From: Chimonanthus salicifolius
Lineage: Eukaryota > Streptophyta > Magnoliopsida > Laurales > Calycanthaceae
Length of the DNA: 64,000 nucleotides
Direction of reading: 5' to 3'
Assembly (NCBI GenBank): GCA_013350335.1
Contig: CM023538.1
Span: 52,992,769-53,056,768, forward strand
Below are positions 45,300-58,300 of the stretch, one piece after another. Made by a program: the position numbers and the translations under genes. Position 1 is the stretch's first letter; each line of letters starts with the position of its first letter. A model generated the notes under the pieces. That model ran no database searches and was not told the DNA's origin. It saw only the letters and a list, made by a program, of their open reading frames with translations.

Positions 45300-46020
45300 A
45301 CTAAATCAACTAATTTGGAAAATTAATATAATATCATTATCAATGAAAATTGACAGATGGGTAGATCGTTTTTTTTTTTTCCAAACTTTTATTCCCATTA
45401 ACTATCTAAGATAAAGTTAGATGACAAATGGTCCAATGGAATTGAACTATAGAACGACTTAATTGACCTCACATTGAAACATTGAATTATTGAACATAAT
45501 TGGCCCCACAAGAAAACATCAAATTGAACCCCCCAAGAAAATAATTGTACTGCATGGGATGTTGCATATAGTGAATTTAATTTCTTTTTTTCCATTCTTA
45601 ATTAAATTACAATTTCAAAATCAAATTGGTTCTTAGAAGGTTTAAAGAATGTCTTAAAATCTCAAATCTAAAAGTTATCTTAGCATCATGGATTAAGTAA
45701 GCGTTAAAACTTTTCTTCCCCATCATAATCATATTTTTTAATTCTATTTAGCATTTTAATATTTTTATTTAGAAAATCAATATAATATAATTATCAATAA
45801 AAATTGACAGAACGATCGATCTTTGTTTTTTTTTTTTTTCAACTTTTATTCCCACTAACTATCTAAGATAAAGTTAGATGACAAATGATCCATATGAATT
45901 GAACTATAGAGCGACGTAACTGACCTGATATTGAAACATTGAATCATTGAATAACACAATTGACCCCACATAAAAATATCAAATTGAACTCTAAGAAAAT
46001 AATTATACTGCATGTCTTCA
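45300..46020. repeat. ~250-bp sequence duplicated 465 bp apart
   Basis: 45320-45560 and 45776-46015 match, including a shared T-run, TTTTATTCCCA(T/C)TAACTATC, AAAGTTAGATGACAAATG and a TGTGTAGTGCATG-like end (ACTGCATG). No terminal inverted repeats were found. Function unknown. Confidence 0.65.
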
Positions 46021-47640
46021 TTATCACTGGATAATTCAATTGTACCTTACTCTATACATATTTCTACGAAAATTGATCCAATACCTCCCTCCTCTTGAGA
46101 TTTTATCTCCTTTTTACGAGTCACTTTTCACGATCCCTGGTCCAAGTCCCAAGTCCCAACTACCGCCTCCTCTTCTAGTCAATAATAGCAGGGCAGAATC
46201 GTCATTGTCTCTCGTTCTCATATGAAAGCTTGTCCTTTTCCTGACTTGGATTGCCTTTAAATTTTAATTAGAAAATATTTTTTTCGAAACTTAACAAAGA
46301 CGAGTGTGAAATAATGAATCAAATTCAAATTCCCAATTTTAATTGGGACCGAGAATCTTATTTAAGATTTACTTAAAAATCAAAATTAAAAAGTTAGGCT
46401 TAATTAAATTAAGACTATTCAAATTCAACTGTGAATTTTTATATGATTCTATTGTAATAATAAAAGCCCACACCTTTGTTAAAGAATTCTAAATGAAAAA
46501 TTTGAAAAAAAATTATTGAAGAAAGAAACTTAAAATACAAAGTGGCAAGTGTTTAAGAATAAAATTCAGATAACGTATATATCAATTTATATCAATTAAA
46601 ATTGAATTGCTAAAAGAGCAATGATATACACATCCCTGATTTAAAATTTTAAAAATTTCATGTGAAATTAATATATTTTAGCTCTCAATTTTTTTTAAAA
46701 AAATGACAATTCCTTCAATTTCATACAAAAATTTGAAATCGGAAGTTTCGTAGATAAGAGACAGTGATTTGACAAAAGACAACAAAGACAACGTGAAAAT
46801 GATAAGTGGCTACTGATATATCCCTATCGATTACCATCACCAGTTGTCTCTTGGTTTACTGTCAATTACCATCATCCACTCGTTCTTATCCCAATTATTG
46901 AATTCTTCCTATTAACTTATTACTCACACACCAGGTAAAATAATTAGTGATGGATTTAGAATATTTAAGATATTTTTCTTTAAATCTACATGTGTCGACT
47001 TCATTTTGATGTTGAATTAGGTTATATAATTAGGTAGTATCTTTAAAAAGAAAAAAAAACCAAGGTACCAGAAGGAAGCTAGAGAAGAAAGAAGAGGGCT
47101 CCCTAGTCTCCGGTTGGTGAGTTCGATGGGGGACGAAATTAGCTATCATAATCATCAAAATACTCAGTTATTTTTAATACTTAAATGCCAAATGAGAAAT
47201 GTAAAATTTTGATTTGGAATGCTAATATCTTGTAGAAAAGGATAATAATGTGTATTATATTATACCTTAAGCTATTAAATGTATTTATATAGCGTCTAGC
47301 CGACCCTAGGGCTATCACAATCAAACTGTAATTCTAATCTATCTCAAATCAAATATATCTCTAAAATAGAGATAAACTCAAACATAGGTTCCTGATTACA
47401 TGTAACTTCTAATAATAAAATCCTAATTATATTCCAACATATCTAAATGTCAAAAGATTGAAAATGTTGAATATGAGTGAATGTTGTAAACTGAAAGTTG
47501 AATATTAAAATTCTAAATCTCATCAATTGGATGTACGTACTTGACATAAATATATGTCAAGCAGAAAGGGAAGATATCAATATTTTGTGAATGATTACTA
47601 TCTTGACAATTTTCTTCAAGTGATTTAGTTACTAATCGAA
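46021..47640. other. AT-rich intergenic stretch
   Basis: 46435-46570 resembles 38290-38450. Around 46640-46760 there is a weak hairpin of the type seen in the MITE at 923. No gene is supported. Confidence 0.4.
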
Positions 47641-47872
47641 TGACCATGCTTCTCCAGGAGATTTAGGATTTTAGTACTTACAGAGTTTAAAAAAAAAATC
47701 TTCAATGTCAGTAGAAATTATGGTAAAACTCACTCCTTAGTTGTGTGCAAGTCCTCTCTCATGCTCCAAATATATTTTGCATCTTGAGGTGTCGTTTGCA
47801 GCTTGCAAGGGGACTCGATATTAGTCCACTTTCATCCAGGGCTACTTTTCTACCATTTGATCTCCATTCATA

Positions 47873-49030
47873 TGTTAAGACTGGACTTTCAGTTCAAAAG
47901 ACTAGCCTATTACGTGGAGTACCTCAGTTTCTTATAAGTCTTTAGATTTTCTCACTCACAACCTGTTAGCGTTATGCGCAGAAACAAGAAAAATCGAAAG
48001 GAAATAAAATATTTTAACGTGGTTCGGCCCATCTGGCCTAAGTCCACGGAGTGACAGAATATTCACTATATGAAAGAGAAAAATTCATGTACAATATTAA
48101 TAACTCCCTTGAGTCATGAGCCTAAACCCGAAGTCCCGAGCCCCTTGTACACCCATGTATAAGACACACCGACGTCACCTCTCAGTTGATGTGAATACCT
48201 CTCTCATACCCAGAATACTGAACCTAACTTCTGTGTTCCTCCCTCTACGCTTCCTGCGTCCTACGAGCAACTTTCGATATGCTTCTTAAACCCGAGCGTC
48301 TCCGATGAGTTGACGCAATCAACTCAGGCACGTCCTTCTGGAGCCTCTCTATGCTTATGGCCAAGATGCCATCACCACGCGTACCACCCAAAGGCCAGAA
48401 GGCCCTTCATCGTGCCTCGTCTCTATCTCGGCTACATCTTGTCTCCTTGTGTGGAGATCCAGTCACCCCTATATTCCTTGATATATATAGAGTGAATAAG
48501 CCTTAAACATAGCAACCCATTGTCCCATCTCTCTTTCACGTGCTGAGTGAAAGTGGAAGTTGCTATTACTGTTTTAAGAAACATCACCGTGTAGGAGTCT
48601 TATCCTCCAAGGACTCCTACTAAACTTACATGTTTCTAACGTGTCCAAGATTTCCTGCTATTTTTGGTGTTGCCTTCCTTAATGCAATAGAATAATACAG
48701 TTTCTATTGCTGTACGAATATCCTCATTCATATCAAAAGGAATCCGAGCCACACACCTAACAAACTGATGTGAGACTTTCGTTCGTACCCTAACATTACT
48801 CCCTTGAACGAGGCTCTCCGGTGATAGAATATCGCCAACTATCCCGTTCGGTTAGGAGATCCTTAAGTCCACATGTTGTGGCTTAGGTATCTAACTTTGA
48901 TATCATTGTTAAGACTGAACTTTCAGCCCAAAAGACTATCCTACTAAGTAGAGTAATCGTGTCCTTTATAAGTATTTAGATTTCCCACCCCCATCACAAC
49001 CAAATGCGAGACTTTCATTCGCGCCCAACA
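47873..49030 (-). mobile_element. TRIM with 124-bp LTRs, interrupted by a solo LTR
   Basis: Minus-strand element. LTR copies lie at 48907-49030 (124 bp) and at 47873-47963 plus 48763-48795 (also 124 bp once the insert is set aside). Both run from TGTTAAGACTG to CCCAACA/CCTAACA on the plus strand. ATGATATCAAAG, next to the right LTR on the minus strand, is the primer-binding site. Perfect target duplication TCATA (47868-47872, 49031-49035). The empty site is at 6757-6761 in copy 1. The 111-bp interior does not code for protein. Confidence 0.9.
47964..48762 (-). mobile_element. Solo LTR (799 bp) nested in the TRIM
   Basis: On the minus strand it begins TGTTAGGTGTGTGGCTCGG and ends GCGCATAACGCTAACA. 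It contains ATTTTAACGTGGTTCGGCCC (plus strand, 48009), a phrase common near the ends of plant copia LTRs. It interrupts one TRIM LTR after CACAACC. The target duplication is not clean (AACC/AACT). Confidence 0.75.
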
Positions 49031-49325
49031 TCATATAATAATAAATGAGACTCTAAGCTTGTGTTCTTTTCGTCGTTTCATACAAAATTTCAACTACAAT
49101 TAAGGCAAGAGCTCGTAACAGCAATACCAATGTTGAAGGCTCTCAGTCATGATCTTGAAGTTGCAAGTTTGAATCACTATCCATATTAAGGCTGCATGTC
49201 TGAATCATTACTGATGAAAAGGCTAAAACAAAACAAGAGTAGAGGAGATTCACTACTTAAGACTTGAAATTGGCAGGAAGAAAGCTTGGAGGTAGAGAAA
49301 CAACCATCAATGTGCTTTCGCTGCA

Positions 49326-52300
49326 TTATCCTTCTTGGTTTCCATTGGCATTTGCAACAGCGAGAGCAAGGAATTTCTTTAGGCACCTGTTGTAGACATG
49401 AGGATGCTCGAGATGGGCCAGGTGACCTGCTTCCTTTATGGTTTGCAACTTGGCTTTAGCTCCCAATTGCCTGTATTTTGCACAAGATTTTTTGCAACAG
49501 ATTATCCCATCCTCTCTAGATTATACTTCAATATAATACAAGGGTACGTTTGTTATTTTACTATTGAAAAGAAATTAAGACTCCGACCAAAAGGGGTTGG
49601 AGTGATGGCCTCAGAAAGCGAGAGTTCTGAGTTTAATACTCATTCTATTCAAAAGGGTCACTCCCCATAGAGGTATCTGATGTGTGTGAATAGGGAAGTT
49701 TGCACATGCTCCGAAAATTAGTCGAATGTTCTAAGAGGCTTGGACACCTTAGTCATAAAAAAAAAAACTAGGAGGCAAATGAATTGTAAACTTCCAAATG
49801 AAAATGGTTCTCCATGCTTAACAAGACACAAGTGGCAAGTGATGGGCATGCGGATCAAAGATTATTATTATTAGCAGGCATCATATAAGTGGATACACCA
49901 TTCAAATTTTAATAAAGTTTTCTTAAAATTTATCTCTTACTCCTCTCGTCTCATTTTAGTTGTCTCATTTGAAACATTTTTATTTTTTAAGAAACTCTCT
50001 ATATAAGGCTAGCACTCCATATGATGTCATCCATTTTCAACACACTTTATACTACTTTAATATGAATGTGACAAATATTTTGAAATAATTCCAAAATTTG
50101 GGACAGAGTGTGTGTTACTTTTAGTAGTTTTAGAATGCCCAAGTCTATTTTTATGCTTGTAGATGATGTCCATATTTTGTATATGATATGGTGTCAAGAT
50201 GACATGAAATTAGGTCAAGACTATAATTCATACTTGATTTTTAATTGCATAGACTATTAAAAAGGATTTTTCTAGTTTTGAATGGTATAAATATTAATTA
50301 AAAGCATATTGCTTAGAGTTTTTTCGTTAACTGTTTTGTAGGTTTTGCAAAAATTGCTTACTCTAGACATATGTCAGCTCATAGATATTTGATAAGCCGA
50401 TATATATCGGTTTTAAGCTTGCCGATATGTATTGGTCGATACGTATTATTATAATTTTAAGAGAACTGTATCAGCCGTATCGACTATATTATCAGTCGAT
50501 ACTGCATAGCATGGGCCGATGAGAAGGTTTTTCAATAAAAAAAAAAAATCAGTTTGATAAGCTTTCAAGTTAAATCTTGGACAGGTGCCCTAAGTTTGCT
50601 ATGAGAAGGCTTAAGGACATGCATTTTTTATCTTTTCTAAATATGAAACATATAAAGCTGACTGAAGTGGATATAAAAATAGTTGATAATGACACTATCT
50701 TAATAAGTTATTAGCAATAGAGAGTTTATAATGTTGTAAATAAGAATAAAACATGTTGAGAAAATCAGAGATTTTGTTGTACTTATAATTTTTTTAACAA
50801 CTTCCTTAAAGTCTTTCTAATTGCATCATGAATCTACAGAGTTAGTCCACTAAAGGATCTATTGAGCACAAATGTTTTTTTCTCTTTTGTTGTTGGACAA
50901 TATAAATAAATAAATAAATAAATAAAGGTTGAGAAGCTTACCTTTGCATGTTCTTTGCAGACTCAAGTTCAACCAGTCTGTCATTCTCACCCCAAATGAG
51001 AAGTATTGGCTGCAAAATCAAACACTTTCACTTCTTAGAATCTAAATCTATTCCATTTGAGAATCCGAAATGATATTTTTTATGAGCCCAATTTAGATAT
51101 TCATTTTTTTTCATTTATTATTCATTGTTATATGTCTTATTCTTTATTTCTAATTATATTTAGGCATTCATTTCATTATTTTGAATTATTATCATATTTC
51201 ACATCTCAAATAGTTTTTCTCATTTTTACTATTATTTCTCTAAGACGCGAGTCAATTTTCTTAGTATAGTCATTTCCTATTAATTGACAACATCAAATTT
51301 ATGTCAGAAAGTTACTAGAAATTATTTTCCATTTTTCTAAACTTTTTGGGAATTTTTTCAATTTTTTTTGAAAAATTATTTAAATCTCGATTTTGTAACT
51401 TAAACACTCCATTTTTATGTCTAAACTTCCGTTAAATAATAATACTATTACATTTTAAGTGTATTTTTTATTTTCTATTATTATTATTTTTGGAAAAAAA
51501 AACTCAAGAAAAAGAATGCATATTGGCGATATTATCGGGATTTTAATATTTTAATCCCTGGGTCCAATATTTATACAATTAATCTTTGAGAATAAGATTT
51601 GCACCTGTGAGAATTGTGTGGTGAAAACATCATCTTTGATGTCACTCGTAGTTGCTAACAGTTCAGCTCTCTCCTTTCTGTGCGAAAACACCACCTATCG
51701 GGGAAACGGGAATTGTGGTTAGCAAAGAACCAATATTAAGAAGATGGTGACTTGCACTGTGAAAATTAGAGACATGAAGTGCAGTGTCTTCCTCAATCTA
51801 GGAGAAATCGATGCAAAATGTATTATATAGAAAAAATTATACAAATAACTGGAATAAAGAATGAAAAAGGAAGCAAAAAATAATTACAAATAAATCATAG
51901 GAAAGTTAGCTCTAAGACTCCCCTCAAAGTGGAGCGTGTATGTGAATAACGCCTAGCTTGCCGATCAAGTCATGGAATGAATCTCTGCTCAATGGTTTGA
52001 TGAAGACGTCAACAAGTTGATGAGAAATAGTGATGTGGCGAGGAACAATGAGGCCAGACTGTAGCTTCTCCCGAACAAAGTGACAATCAAACTCAATATG
52101 TTTTATCTGTTCATGAAAAACGAGATTATTTGCAATGTGCAAGGGGGCTTTATTTTGAAAAAATAATGTGATGGGTGAAGGATGGACAATACCAAGATTA
52201 CTAAGCGAGTACTTCAACCATTGAAGCTCACATGTCAAAGAGGATGTGGTGCGATATTCAGCCTCGGCAGAGGAGGGAGAAACCGTAGGTTGTTTCTTGG

Positions 52301-55300
52301 TCTTCCAAGAAAGGAGGTTGGAGCCGAGGAAGGTGCAATAGCCCGTGGTAGACCGGCAAGTGACTGGGCAGCCAGCCCAATCTGAATCACAATAACCCTA
52401 TAGATGGAGGCCGCTAGAGGAAGATAAAAGAATCCCCTTACTGATGGAACTCTTCAAGTAGCGAATGACACGATGGGACGCATCCAAATGAGCACTATTG
52501 GGAGAGTGCATGAACTGGCTGAGAATATGCACTGCATAATTAAGACCTGGCTTGGTGACAGTAAGATAGATAAGGTGAACCACGAGGCGACGATATATGG
52601 TGGGATCAAGAAGCAAAGTTCCATCAACAGGTGATAATTTCAACTTTTGTTCCATTGGAAAATTTGAGATACGCCCACCAATCAAACCTGTATCCTTGAG
52701 AATGTCCATAACATTTTTTCGTTATGAGAGGACAATACCTTCTTGATAACGAGCAATTTCAATGCCAAGAAAATATTTGAGACGGCCTAAATCTTTAATA
52801 TAAAATTGCACTTCAAGAAAGCATTTGAGGCATTGAATGGCCAAAACATCATTTCCAGTGATTATGATATCATCAACATAGACCAAAACAAAGGTCGAAG
52901 AACTGCCAGTGTGATGTGTGAACAATGAATAATCAGATTTAGACTGAGAAAAACATACTTGAAGTAGAGTAGATGAAAGTTTGACAAATCACTGCCCAGA
53001 AGCCTGCTTCAACCCATAAATAGATTTCTTCAGCTTACAAACTCTTTGCTCCCCCTGTCATCCAAAACTAGGCAAAAGTGTCATGTAGAGCTCTTCATCA
53101 AGATCACCTTGCAAAAAGGCATTGTTAATGTCAAGCTAATGGAGAGACCAGTGCTTGACAGAGGCAATGGAGAGAAGGGCACAGACGGTGACCAATTTAG
53201 CAATGGAAGCAAAAGTATCATAATAATCCATCCCTTCAACCCGAATGAAACCCTTGGCAACTAGGCGAGCCTTATAACGCGCAATAGAACCACCTGACAA
53301 GTATTTAATCTTGTAAACCCATTTGCAACCGATGAGTTTCTTGTTGGTAGGAAGAGAAGTGAGGCTCCAAGTGTTATTCTTTTTAAAGCGCTTCAATTTC
53401 TTTTTACATGGTGTCCTTCCAGTGTGGAGACTTAACAACTTGAGAGAAGGTACGAGGCTCATCTGTGGAACAAATAGTGGAAAGAAATGCTCCATGTGCA
53501 ATAGAGAGATTAACAATATGAAGATAATGGGATAGAGGGTAAGGTGTACTTGTCAACTCAGAAGCAAAAGGATAAGGTGGACGCTCATGAGTGGCAATGG
53601 AGTAATGATAATCAGCTAGATGAGGCGGTGGGCGCCGAATGCGACTAGGCCGAGTAGCGGGTGTCAGAGCAGTAGGAGAGGGGATGGAAGGCAGAGCATT
53701 GCTTGGCTGACTGGAATCTGGATAAGCAGCCGGCGGAACTGGTGGTAGGGAAGTAGAAGCGGGCAAAGGAGAATGAAAATCAAACGCAAGGTCATCAGAT
53801 ATGGGCAATGGGGTAACAGGAGATGCGTGGAGGAAGGCAAATCACGATAGGGAAATAGCTCTCTAAAAAAGTGACATCGCGAGATGTGTAAATGGATTTG
53901 AAAGCAAGGTCAAAGATACGGTACCCTTTTTGAGTATAGGGGTAGCCGAGAAAAATACTCGGTTTGGCCCGTTGGTCAAACATATGCTTGATGTTGGGAT
54001 TGTGACCAAAACATAAGCTACCAAAGACACGCAAAGGAGATTAGTATGGTTTGGAGTGGAGTAGAACTTAATGTCGTGATTTACCTGATAAAATAGGGGT
54101 GGGCATTTTATTGATTAGGTAGGCGGAAGTGAGGACACACTCTCTCCAAAAATGTAAGGGTAGAATGGGCCTGAAAGCGAAGAGCACGAGCAACCTCAAG
54201 AAGATGAGTTTGCTTGCACTTGACAATGCCATTTTGTTGTGGAGTGGCGACGCAACTCCATTGGTAGATGACTCTATAAGTGGAAAAGAAATGTTGCATA
54301 TTAGTGAAAAGAAACTCAGTACAGTTATTCGAACGAACTTGTTAGATAAGGGGAAAGAGTTCACCACTAGTCCCTGAGTGAAGATGGTCAATGCGATAAT
54401 GAAATTGAGTTTTGAGCATGGCAAAAAAGGGTTTTAAGATAGATGGAGTTTCAGACTTGACATGCATGAGATAAAGCCATGTGCATCGACTAAAATCATT
54501 GATAATAGTAAAAAAATACCGAGAACCATTGAAAGAAGGCTGAGAAAACACCCCATATATCACAGTGAGTTAAAGCAAATTGTCTACTAGTAGTGACAGT
54601 ACGAGAAGGAAAAGGGAATCGTGATTGCTTCGCCTGTGGACAAATCTCACAAGTATGATGCCTAGAAGAAGAAATACAAGAAACATCCTTGGCTAAGGTT
54701 TGGAGAGTATGATGATTTAAGTGGCCCAGCTGGCAATGCCAAAAATCAAGTGAAGGAGGTTGAATGACCATCATTACTGAAGTCGCATGGAATTAGTAGA
54801 GCCCCTCATGAACAGTCCCTTGTTCAATTGGCTTTCTTGTTGACGGGTCCCGAAAAACACAGTGAGAATAAAAGAACAGGTATTAGATTTTGCAAGTTGG
54901 CTCACAGATAGAAGATTAAATTTGAAAGACGGAATGCAAAAAACATTCTCAATCACAACAGAGGGTGAAACGCTAACCGTCCCAATCAGTGTCACCAGTG
55001 CATGTGACCCATTCAGAAGTTGAACCGGGGAAGAGTGAGAACAAGGTCGATATGAAGAAAATAAAGATAAACTGGAGCACATATGGTTGCTTGCATAGGT
55101 ATCAATAATCCATACGGAATGAGGAGGAACCGTAAGAGCAATACCCGTGAGATGAGCACCAAAAGGGATGCTACCTAAGGGGTGAAGATAAATGGGAGCA
55201 TTGGTCGATCCTAACATGTCAGAAGGATGGGAAGATTTGATAAAACCAATGTGTTCTTTAGCCATAGAAGCAGTGGCAGACTGGCTGCAAACTGGATGTG

Positions 55301-58300
55301 AACTAGTGGACATTGGCTGACAGAAGTAGTGGGCAGACGCTGAATGGCCTGTAGCATTGCCGTGCCAAGCAGGAGAGAGAGGTAGCAACACGACTGGTAG
55401 GTAGAAACTTGAGCTCCAAACGGTGGCTGCAAATAAGAAGAGGATCTTGTAATGAACCAACCCGATTTTCGAGATTTTAGGTCCTCAGTAGCAATTAAGA
55501 GAGTGTGGGTCCTGTGGTGGGTCCCAATGTACCCAATTTCGAGTTCGAAGACTTGATGCGCGTTTTCGTAATTGCCGATTATTAAATATTTTTTCATGCC
55601 ATAATGTTTTAAAATCACATATTTTCTCTCTCAATTTTTTACATCCAATTTTTAATGAGTTTTAGATTTATTTTGGAAACCTGATTTTTCTTGCATTTCA
55701 GAGTTTTATCTAAAATAGAATAAAATATGAAAGAAATGTATTTTATTTTTTTTAAAATCTAGTGCATTTTCCTAATTTTTTTCAAAGTTTTTTTTTCAGT
55801 GGAGCCTCGTGGCTTCCGTCCCCAAATCGGACCCTAAATCCATGTGGACCCTTGCCCTAGCCAACTTTCACCAAACCCCAACCTAAAAAGCCTAACTTTA
55901 AAGAAACCCTAATCTCATTGATACCCCATTTTCGCACAACACTGTAGCAGCTTGCTACAGTGCTGCCGTCACTCCCTTATTTGTCTCTCTTATTTCTCTT
56001 TTCTTCCCTCACTTCTCTCATCTCCCTCTCTTTTCTTCTTACAACTGAAAACCCTAGATCTTGTCCCACACTGCCTCCGACTCTCTTTTCCTTCCCTTGA
56101 AACCCTAAAATTTCTAAACCCAAAGACCCTAGCTGCCGCTCCCATGACCTTGATCTCTCTCACGCGCTCTCTCTCGCCTGTATATAGCCAGCGTATGTAG
56201 GATGCCAGTGTGGGTACCAAGCTACATCAAGATCTAGAGACTCCCCCTAACTTATCGGATAGTTAGGGTTGGGATGTTATGTGGGACCGCGCAGTGAAAA
56301 CGTGGTTGGACTATGAGTTACTCGGTGGTTGGACATGGGTTGAAGTATCCCCTAGTATGGGTTAGACTGTCAGGTCTATGTTTGTAATCTTAGGACACGC
56401 CTATGGGAGAGATGTGGTCCGGTTTGGAAGACAAGGTGCCAGGGAGCCTAGGAGGGACATGTTGAGAGTTAGTTATGGTTGCCTCAGAGAGGCCATTGAG
56501 TTGAGTATTGGTTCACCCAAGTAGTCTTAGAGGTTCCTACAATCATGGTACCCGAATGTGTGGTAGATGAGGCATCACCGGATGACCGAGTGGGTTTGAA
56601 GATGTTTTGCCCACTCATTGGTCTAGTGATGATGCGGTGAAAGACAGCTCCCGCTGGTATGGTCTGTGATCCCCGGATGACCAAGTAGGCTGAGGATGTG
56701 CTCCCCCACTCATTGGTCGGGGATGGTACGGTGAGGGACAGCTCCTATTGGTATGATCTATGATCCTCGGATGACCAAATAGGCTGAGGATGTGATTGCC
56801 CACTTATTGGTCGAGGGATGGTGAGATGAGTGCTCGCTGGTATGGTTTGTGCTCCATGGATGACTGGGTACAAACTGAGATGTGGTATTCCAAGTTATGA
56901 CACATGCAAGGTGGGTACAGTCTGAGGTGTGGTATTCCAGGCTATGACACTTGTAGGTGGGCACAATATGACGTATGGTATTCCAGGCTATGACATATGT
57001 AGGGTGGGCATAGTCTGAGGTGTGGTATTTCAGGGTATGGCACATGTAGGGTGGGTACAATCTGAGGTATGGTATTCTAGACTCTGACACTTGTAGGGTG
57101 GGTACAGTCTGAGGTGTAACATTTTAGGTATGACACCTGTAGGGTAGTTATAGTCTGAGGTGTGGTACTACAGGCTATCACACATGCAGGGTGGGTACAA
57201 TATGAGGTGTGGTATTCCAGGCTATGACACTTGCAAGGTAGGTACAGTCTGAGGTATGATATTCCAGGTTACGACATATGTATGGTGGGGATAGCCTATG
57301 GTGTGATATGGCAAAATGTTTGAGACTAGGACACCTTCAAGGTAGGGATAGTCTGTGGTGTGTGTGGATTTCTGTGGAGGTGACCCTAGAGGTATGGTGG
57401 TCATAGAGTATGTCGAGCACGTTTTGGGCCGTCCTCGGAGCCAAATGGGTTGAATGTTTGTTCGCCCACATTTTGGTTGAGGGGTGTAGTAGTATGATTA
57501 CTCGTGGTTATGACCTTGGAGTTCATGGTTGAGACTTGTGATCTGAGTATTGACTCACTGGGAGTTTATGGGCATCTAACGAGTGAGTTCGGTCGGCTCA
57601 CTCAATAGAAGGCTTATGAAATTGCATGAGGGGTGGATGTGCTAGTTGTGTTGAGACCGACAGATTGGGCCCGAGGATACAAGTGTGACTACTGCGGGTC
57701 TGGTACTTGGTGGAGGAGACCACATATGGGTGTTGTTGACAGTCTGTTGAGGCCTAGCGTGGCAGTTGCTCATGTGTGATAATTTGTTTAGGACTCCAGT
57801 GAGCCCAATTCATGCGTTGGTTGTGGTATGCGTGCAGTTAGTCTTTGGAGTGTCATAGGTCTAGTTGAGGGAAAGTGACATAGGTCTAGTTGAGGGAAAG
57901 TGACCCTAATCTGGTTGGGGATCAGTCTATGTATTCGTGGGTGGGTGGACCATAGCGGATGGACATATGAGGGAGTTTTCATAGAGTTACATTGGGTTGG
58001 CTAGAGGATGTACTAAAGGCTCGGTGGATATGGGCCCGTGTTCTAGGATAAGGGCACACGTTTGCATGGTCGTGCATATAGACATCATAGACATTGATGT
58101 TTTCATATGATTATGTGTTTTGTATACTTGATGACATGTGATGCACGTGTTACCCTCACTGGGCTTGTAGAGCTCACCCCTTTGCCTTACAAATACTTCT
58201 TAGAGGATGGGTTGGTGGGACCTTTAACAAGGCGTTGGATGTAGAGCTGCAGCTTTAGCCCTATCATAGTTCCACCCCTTGCAGTGAGAGGTTATTTTTG

